Source of the DNA: Comamonadaceae bacterium
GTDB taxonomy: Bacteria > Pseudomonadota > Gammaproteobacteria > Burkholderiales > Burkholderiaceae_C
NCBI GenBank assembly: GCA_947375135.1
Contig: CANCER010000033.1
Span: forward strand, 1-37,092
Length of the DNA stretch: 37,092 nucleotides
Reading direction: 5' to 3'
Shown: in pieces, positions 32,544-37,092 of the stretch
Position numbering within the stretch: the first letter of the stretch is position 1
How the letters are laid out: the number at the start of each line of letters is the position of its first letter
Notes under the pieces: generated by a model
Seen by the model: the letters and a program-made list of their open reading frames with translations, nothing else
What the model was told of the DNA's origin: nothing
Database searches by the model: none
Position numbers and translations under genes: made by a program

Positions 32544-32596
32544 GTCGTATGTCTCCTGTGCTGCGGGCCTCAATGCGGGCCTGCTGCCATAGAAGA

Positions 32597-32612
32597 GTCA
32601 ATATCCGTGCCA
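32597..32612 (-). promoter_or_regulatory. Sigma-54-like promoter for the flavin monooxygenase
   Basis: On the minus strand TGGCACGGATATTGAC matches the -24/-12 consensus TGGCAC-N5-TTGC except that the last base of TTGC is A. It lies about 54 bp upstream of the start codon. An enhancer-like palindrome is 52 bp further upstream. Confidence 0.42.
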
Positions 32613-32663
32613 GGGTCTGCGCGCACGTAAGTGCTTGATTCATATCAACCGGGAACCCTGCCG

Positions 32664-32686
32664 CAGCTGTCACAGGGTGACAGCTG
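32664..32686. promoter_or_regulatory. 10-bp-arm palindrome upstream of the sigma-54-like promoter
   Basis: CAGCTGTCAC (32664-32673) and GTGACAGCTG (32677-32686) are perfect arms around AGG. It sits between the epimerase stop (32711) and the monooxygenase promoter, at a distance typical of bacterial enhancer-binding protein sites. A variant half-site CACCTGTCAC lies at about 32705-32714. A hairpin ending the epimerase message is the alternative, but there is no U-tract. Confidence 0.45.
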
Positions 32687-32710
32687 TAACACCCGCCAGT
32701 GCGACACCTG

Positions 32711-33916
32711 TCACGCCGGGTGGAGCGCCTGGTAGACATCAAAACAGGCGCCGATGTTGTGGTAATCCACCTTGCCGGCCGGGCTCTTTTCCCGCGTCAG
32801 GTTGAAGTTGTCGGCCGTGAGGATGCGGAACCACGCGCCCTGCGCATGGTCCACAAAATGCTGCCAGCAGTAGTGCCACAGGCGGTCGTACCAGTCCCAG
32901 TAATGCGCCTCGCCCGTGCGCAGCGCCAGATAGGCCGCCGCCGCCATGGACTCGGCCTGCACCCAGTGGTATTTGGCCGCATCGCAAATGCTGTCGTCCA
33001 GGCCAAAGCCGTAGTGGATGCCACCGTTCTTCGCATCCCAGGCCACCGCCAGCGCGCGGTCGAACAGCTCCTTGGCGCGCGGCAGGTGCCAGTCTGCCGG
33101 GCTGTGCTGGTCCAGCAGGCACAGCAGCTTGGCCCATTCGGTGAAGTGGCCGGGCTGAAAGCCCCAGGGCCTGAAGATGTTGGAGCTGTCATGCCGGTTG
33201 TATTCCAGGTCCGGCGTCCAGTCGGCGTTGTAATGCTCCCAGATGCCGCCGCCGCAGAGTGCGGCCTGGCGCACGGTGATGTTGCGGGCCAGTTGTTCCG
33301 CGCGCTCGATGTAGCGCGCATCCCGGGTCGCGGCAAAGGCGGTGATCAGCGCCTCGCAGGTATGCATATTGGCGTTCTGGCCGCGGTAGCCCGACAGCAC
33401 CCAGTCGGCGCTGGCATCGTCCGCATACAGGCCGGCGGCGGAGTCATAGAAGCGGCGCTCGGCCAGATCAAAGGTGCGCTCCAGCAAGCCCTGCGCACCG
33501 GCAATGCCGATCTGCACTGCCTTGGCTGCGGCCAGCATGACGAAGGCCAGGCCATACATGTGGCGCGTCTGGTCCAGGGGCGTGGCCTTACCGTCCTGCC
33601 AATCAATGGTCCAGTGGTAGCCATCGTGCCGTGCGTCGTAAAACGCGGTCTCCACAAAGCGCAGGGCGTGTTCTGCGCGCTGCTTGAACTTTTGCTCGCC
33701 GCTCAGTTCAAAGCCAATGGCGTTGGTGATGACAAAACGTGTGGCGCTGACCAGATGGCGCGTGGTGGCGTTGTAGACACGCCCGTCATCCAGGTAGAAG
33801 TGGTACATGCCGCCGCTGGGATCCACGGACTGCGCCTCGTAAAAGGACAGGGTCCACAGCGCGTGCTGTTTCAGAAAGGGGGCAGAGCGGAAGTCGGGGG
33901 TAGGAGGTGTCAACAT
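32711..33916 (-). CDS. AGE-family epimerase/isomerase
   Basis: 401 residues from the ATG at 33916, where MLTPPTPDFRSAPFLKQHALWTLSFY begins the family's first helix; the open frame to 33958 is probably not used. The N-acylglucosamine 2-epimerase (alpha/alpha)6-barrel is recognisable by TTRHLVSATRFVITNAIG, LDQTRHMYGLAFVMLAAA, NANMHTCEALITAF, IWEHYNADW and WGFQPGHFTEWAKLL. The His in PGHFTEW and the His in KYHWVQAE are in the expected catalytic positions. Activity on mannose/fructose is more likely than on N-acylglucosamine or cellobiose, given length and motifs, but the substrate is not settled. It is a single gene. Confidence 0.87.
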   Translation of the reverse strand: MLTPPTPDFRSAPFLKQHALWTLSFYEAQSVDPSGGMYHFYLDDGRVYNATTRHLVSATRFVITNAIGFELSGEQKFKQRAEHALRFVETAFYDARHDGYHWTIDWQDGKATPLDQTRHMYGLAFVMLAAAKAVQIGIAGAQGLLERTFDLAERRFYDSAAGLYADDASADWVLSGYRGQNANMHTCEALITAFAATRDARYIERAEQLARNITVRQAALCGGGIWEHYNADWTPDLEYNRHDSSNIFRPWGFQPGHFTEWAKLLCLLDQHSPADWHLPRAKELFDRALAVAWDAKNGGIHYGFGLDDSICDAAKYHWVQAESMAAAAYLALRTGEAHYWDWYDRLWHYCWQHFVDHAQGAWFRILTADNFNLTREKSPAGKVDYHNIGACFDVYQALHPA

Positions 33917-34057
33917 GCACGGGAGCTTAGCGCATGGTCTGCAGCCCATGCGCTGCACACGGCTTCAGAACTTCAGTAGCCGCGAAAGGAGTCACCGACC
34001 AATGCCTGCTTTAGGGTGGTCCAATTCCACGGCTTTATACGTTATTACCCCTTGTTT

Positions 34058-35269
34058 TCAATCATCCGGCCGGTCAGATTTCCCGCTCGCTTCTGCCAGG
34101 TTGATATCGTCCTTGGCCTCGGCCCATCCTTCGATCGCTGGGTAATAGCGTGTCGAGTGTCCCGCACCGTATCTTTTGAGCAGCCCAAGCCGCTCCAGTT
34201 CGATGAGATCCCGCGCCGCCGTGGGCGTTGAAGTTTGCGAAATGCGCTTGTGCTTGCGCGTTGTCATACCGCCCTCAAAGCCCTTGGGACCGGCATCCAG
34301 GAGCTTCTTCATGGTTTTTTGCTGACGCTCATTGAGGGGGATTGAGGCCATCGATGCCTGAAACCGAATTCTTTGGATCGCGGAATCCATGGTACGGCTC
34401 GCGAACTCGCTGGCAGGGGAGAATTGCTCAAGCATCCCTTCGATCCATGCCGTCACGTCCATGCTTTTTGAGCGCTGTGTCCGCTCTAACTCGCTGTAAT
34501 ACCGATCTTTGCAAGACTCGATTTGTCGGGATAGCGTCACGATCCGACCAGGCTGGCCCATGTCTTGGCCCAATGCCAGTTGCAGGATTGCGCGCCCTAT
34601 ACGTCCGTTGCCATCGTCAAACGGATGCAGCATCTCGAACCACAGATGCGAGACAGCGGCACGCACCAAGCCGTCCATGGGCCGTGACCCGGTGTTTGGA
34701 TTGGTTTGGTGGAACCAAGTCAAGAAGGCGTTCACTGGATCGGCCAAGCCTTCAGCGGGAGGGGCGGCGTAATGCACTTTGGTGTGGCCAATGGCGCCGC
34801 TGACGATCTCCATGGGGACTGCGCGCAGAGCGCCGACATCAATGCGTTGCATGCCAGAAAAACCGGTTGGGAAAAGGGCGCCGTGCCAATTGCACAGACG
34901 GTCCAGAGTCAACGCAGATTCGGTGTTGAGGGTGGCATCCTGCAGCACATCAATAAGCCCCTCGATGTTGCGTTTACCTTCGGCTTGTGGGGCACCAGAC
35001 GTGTCGAGCCCCAAGCGCCTGGCCACTGAAGAGCGAACACTTTCAGGGTCAAGCTTCTCGCCTTCAATCGCTGAAGTGGTCAGCGCCTCTTGTGTCAGAG
35101 AGTCGCGTATATGTGGCTGCAGCCCTTACAGGCCGATCATTTCGGCCTTTCCAAGAAGCAGCCCTTGGGATTTCCTGGCGGCAGCCAAGCGGGTCTGGAT
35201 TCGCTGCGCGTCGAACTCCAGTGATGGCCACTCGGGTAGCTGCCAAATCCAGCGCTGATACGATTCCAT
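34058..35269 (-). pseudogene. Fic-family AMP-transferase gene with an N-terminal nonsense codon
   Basis: Minus-strand homology begins at an ATG at 35269 (MESYQRWIWQLPEWPSLEFD), the DUF4172 N-terminal domain of class II Fic proteins. An in-frame TAA at codon 48 (35126-35128) interrupts it. Past the stop the frame continues uninterrupted through the inhibitory motif TSAIEGEKLDPESVRSSVARRLG (Thr65-Glu69-Gly70), the catalytic HPFDDGNGRIGR (His215) and a C-terminal winged-helix-like region (TTRKHKRISQTSTPTAARDLIELERLGLL). No start codon lies between the stop and the inhibitory motif. The first possible restart is a GTG at 35026, which would give 322 residues with an intact Fic core but no inhibitory helix. 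Only one lesion is present, so inactivation looks recent, if it is not a sequencing error. Confidence 0.85.
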
Positions 35270-35281
35270 GCGCTAATCATA

Positions 35282-35296
35282 TGAATATTTGATTCA
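35282..35296. promoter_or_regulatory. Inverted repeat just upstream of the Fic gene
   Basis: TGAAT and ATTCA arms separated by ATTTG, 13 bp before the original Fic start, in an A/T-rich patch that likely holds the promoter. The remainder of 35297-35466 shows no clear feature. Confidence 0.3.
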
Positions 35297-35466
35297 AAAA
35301 GAGAGCGCAATCCTATCAATCTCCCCAGCGCTTCCACGCTCTGAGGGGGCTGATCAAGCAAAAATGCCGCCGCTGGCAACAAAGGATAGACCAGCGGTCA
35401 AGCAACAACCATTTCGTTCAAACTTTGACTCCACCCCACTCCAAGGTGCTGGGATTCATCTCCGGA

Positions 35467-35892
35467 TCATCCGTTGACGATGCATGCCGCAATGATGAAA
35501 TCAGGTACCGGCACCGCTTTGAGCCTGCCGGTTGGATCCAACACACAGAGTGCCCGTGTTTCCCGTCCCTCGCAGATCAGCGTGTCACCCCGCATCACGC
35601 GGTGGGTCTGTACGAAGACCTTGCCTCGCCATTCCTCCACACAGGTATGCAGCTCAATTCGCTCGCCATAGGTTGCCGCGGTGTGAAAGCGGGTATGGAT
35701 TTCCAGCAGGGGGGCTCCAATGCAAGCGGGCAATGCATCCATTTCGCGCCACGCCGGTAGCCCACAGGCCCGGAAATAGCGATGCGAAGCGGCATCCATC
35801 CAGCGCGAGTAATTGGGAAAGAAAACAATGCCTGCGGGGTCGCAGTCGCCAAACTGTATGTCGACGCCGTAGATGATGGTTGACCTTGCCCC
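35467..35892 (-). pseudogene. Acyl-CoA thioesterase (4-hydroxybenzoyl-CoA thioesterase-like), 5' end removed by an IS
   Basis: About 135 residues of a hot-dog-fold thioesterase are intact: VDIQFGDCDPAGIVFFPNYSRWMDAASH near the N-terminus, with the catalytic Asp region typical of the 4-HBT family, then EIHTRFHTAATYGERIELHT and GRETRALCVLDPTGRLKAVPVPD. The frame has no ATG, GTG or TTG between the start of homology and the IS3 transposase stop (35918). A 208-codon open frame continues into the transposase, but that part is antisense noise. The insertion has removed the start codon and perhaps 5-10 codons along with the promoter, so the gene is probably silent. Confidence 0.72.
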
Positions 35893-35917
35893 TGGAATCC
35901 GTATCCCATAACCGAGA

Positions 35918-36814
35918 TCATGAGTTGGCTTGCTTGGGCTGAGTGGTAAGCCAGTTCTGCTCGAATTGCACCGCGCTGATGTAATCCAGTGTCGAATGCA
36001 GTCGAGTCCGGTTATACCAAAGCAGCCAGGCAATCGTTTCATCCTTGGCCTCCCGCCGAGTCTTGAACTTCTGCCCGTATAACCGTTCCACATTCAAGGA
36101 TCCAAACAGCGTCTCGCTGCAGGCGTTATCCCAACAGTTGCCGCGTCGGCTCATTGAACTGGTCATGCCGTACTCTTTCAGCACTTCCCGGAAGTCCTTG
36201 CTTGCGTACTGACTGCTGCGGTCGCTATGGAACATCAGGCCAGCCAGCTTGCCTGGATGCCGCTTGAACCATGCCATGCGCAATGCGTCGATGACGATGT
36301 CGCGCGTCATGTCCTCTCGTAACGACCAGCCCACCACCTGACGGCTGAACAGGTCAATCACCACGGCCAGAAACAGCCAGCCTTCGTCCGTGGCGATGTA
36401 CGTGATGTCACCTACCCAGACTCTGTCGGGCGCTACCACAGCGAACTCCCGGTTGAGCAGGTTGGGCGAAATCGGCAGATCGTGATTGCTGTCGGTGGTG
36501 ACCTTGAAGCGGCGCTTTCCCTTGGCACGGATGCCGTGCAACTGCACGAGCTTTTGCACGTGATCCTTGCCTAGGCGGATGCCACGGGCCAGTAACTCCT
36601 TCCAGGTGCGTGGCCAGCCGTAGCCACCTCGCGTCTCGGCATGGATGGCCTTGATGTGCACCAGCAACGCGTCATCGCTCAGGTGGCGGCGCTGGGCCGT
36701 GCTTGCCAGGCGCACAAAGTGTTCGTGGTACCCGGCGATGCTCACCCCCAGCACACGGCATTGCACCGAGATCGGCCATGTGCTGCGGTGACGTTGGATG
36801 AAGGCGTACCTCAA
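35918..36814 (-). CDS. IS3-family transposase OrfB (DDE)
   Basis: 298 residues beginning at a TTG that overlaps the orfA stop, as expected where OrfB is made by programmed -1 frameshifting from OrfA. It has an N-terminal helical region (YAFIQRHRSTWPISVQCRVLGVS), HTH_21-like HLSDDALLVHIKAIHAETRGGYGWPRTWKELLARG, and the rve integrase core. The catalytic DDE is seen as the Asp in WVGDITYIATD, the Asp in MFHSDRSSQYAS and the Glu in DNACSETLFGSLNVE. It looks intact and probably active. Confidence 0.93.
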   Translation of the reverse strand: MRYAFIQRHRSTWPISVQCRVLGVSIAGYHEHFVRLASTAQRRHLSDDALLVHIKAIHAETRGGYGWPRTWKELLARGIRLGKDHVQKLVQLHGIRAKGKRRFKVTTDSNHDLPISPNLLNREFAVVAPDRVWVGDITYIATDEGWLFLAVVIDLFSRQVVGWSLREDMTRDIVIDALRMAWFKRHPGKLAGLMFHSDRSSQYASKDFREVLKEYGMTSSMSRRGNCWDNACSETLFGSLNVERLYGQKFKTRREAKDETIAWLLWYNRTRLHSTLDYISAVQFEQNWLTTQPKQANS

Positions 36815-37092
36815 ATGGATCCCTTTGCGAAGTACGCCATCGCTTTTCCCAGAATGTCGCGCTCCATCTTCACACGCGCCAGTTCGGCACGCAGTCGACT
36901 GATTTCCATCTGCTCGGCGCTGACCTTAGCCTTGCTGTCAACACCCTTGAGCTGGCCTTGGCGCTGTGCCTTGACCCAATTGAACAGCGTCTGGTCGACC
37001 ACTCCAAGCGTGCGTGCCGCGGCCGCGATGCTCTGACCACCTTCGATCAGTCGCACTGCTTCTTGCTTGAATTCGAGCGTGTAGCGCGCTCT
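36811..37092 (-). CDS. IS3-family transposase OrfA (partial, N-terminus off window)
   Basis: The minus-strand frame is open to the window edge and reads YTLEFKQEAVRLIEGGQSIAAAARTLGV (HTH_Tnp_1 helix-turn-helix), then DQTLFNWVKAQRQG and a leucine-heptad coiled coil (ISRLRAELARVKMERDILGKAMAYFAKG) before the stop at 36811. It binds the IS ends and supplies the N-terminus of the OrfAB fusion transposase. The start codon is just beyond the right edge. Confidence 0.92.
   Translation of the reverse strand, partial: RARYTLEFKQEAVRLIEGGQSIAAAARTLGVVDQTLFNWVKAQRQGQLKGVDSKAKVSAEQMEISRLRAELARVKMERDILGKAMAYFAKGSI

Larger units (their letters stand above)
35893..37092 (-). mobile_element. IS3-family insertion sequence (right part; left end off window)
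   Basis: Contains overlapping orfA and orfB on the minus strand, with the DDE transposase in orfB. The end in the window is placed at the TGGAATCC at 35893, because IS3 ends start 5'-TG and the thioesterase homology begins just beyond it. The terminal repeat cannot be confirmed since the other end is off the window. Confidence 0.75.

Noticed and set aside
30723..32630. A 635-codon plus-strand open frame opposite the flavin monooxygenase
   Set aside because: Antisense shadow; all recognisable motifs are on the minus strand.
1..37092. CRISPR arrays, tRNA or rRNA genes, prophage or phage-defence islands
   Set aside because: No regularly spaced repeats, no cloverleaf or rRNA-like segments and no phage structural or defence operon were seen; the HNH, Fic and vapBC items are isolated single genes or relics.

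Overview
The window looks like a high-GC chromosomal segment of a betaproteobacterium, most likely Burkholderiales/Comamonadaceae (Rhodoferax-like). This rests on the protein families, the GC-rich codon use and a REP-like palindromic element of a type I recall from Comamonadaceae genomes. It is an inference, because there is no rRNA or other phylogenetic marker here.

Region 1 (1-3330) is the end of a myo-inositol catabolic operon on the minus strand: iolC (kinase fused to a DUF2090 aldolase-like domain) followed by iolD, which runs off the left edge. A REP-like palindrome is embedded in frame inside iolC. Two A/T-rich palindromes lie upstream of iolC, next to a small remnant of a sugar/inositol ABC permease.

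Region 2 (3314-8144) is a compact minus-strand redox cluster: a Tat-exported gluconate-dehydrogenase-like small subunit, a GMC flavin dehydrogenase, a ribbon-helix-helix protein, a glyoxalase I, a monohaem cytochrome c, a second glyoxalase I and a 2OG-Fe(II) oxygenase. A decayed vapBC toxin-antitoxin relic lies beside it (8291-8640). Next comes a divergent pair: a HAD dehalogenase-like gene and an alpha/beta hydrolase of the epoxide hydrolase/haloalkane dehalogenase fold.

Region 3 (10338-27452) is the centrepiece, an apparently complete beta-1,3-glucan (laminarin-type) utilization locus that does not use a TonB/SusCD system. It encodes a LacI regulator, a sugar ABC importer (binding protein, two permeases, ATPase), a cytoplasmic GH1 beta-glucosidase, a large lipoprotein with two tandem carbohydrate-binding-like modules, a GH16 lipoprotein, a GH81 endo-glucanase, an outer-membrane porin and a GH17 lipoprotein. 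Four exact copies of the palindrome TGAAAGCGCTTTCA and one degenerate copy sit in front of the transcription units, which defines a local LacI regulon. The inferred flow is: GH16, GH81 and GH17 cut beta-1,3-glucan at the cell surface or in the periplasm, the porin admits oligomers, the ABC importer takes them up and GH1 releases glucose.

Region 4 (27453-34000) holds two small hypothetical genes (one interrupted by a stop), a radical SAM protein, an HNH nuclease, an MFS transporter, a flavin monooxygenase with an NTF2-like N-terminus and an AGE-family epimerase. A strong terminator ends the monooxygenase gene right at the start codon of the MFS gene, and a sigma-54-like promoter with an upstream palindrome precedes the monooxygenase.

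Region 5 (34058-37092) is degraded. A Fic gene carries a nonsense codon upstream of its autoinhibitory motif, and a thioesterase gene has lost its start to an IS3-family element that runs off the right edge.
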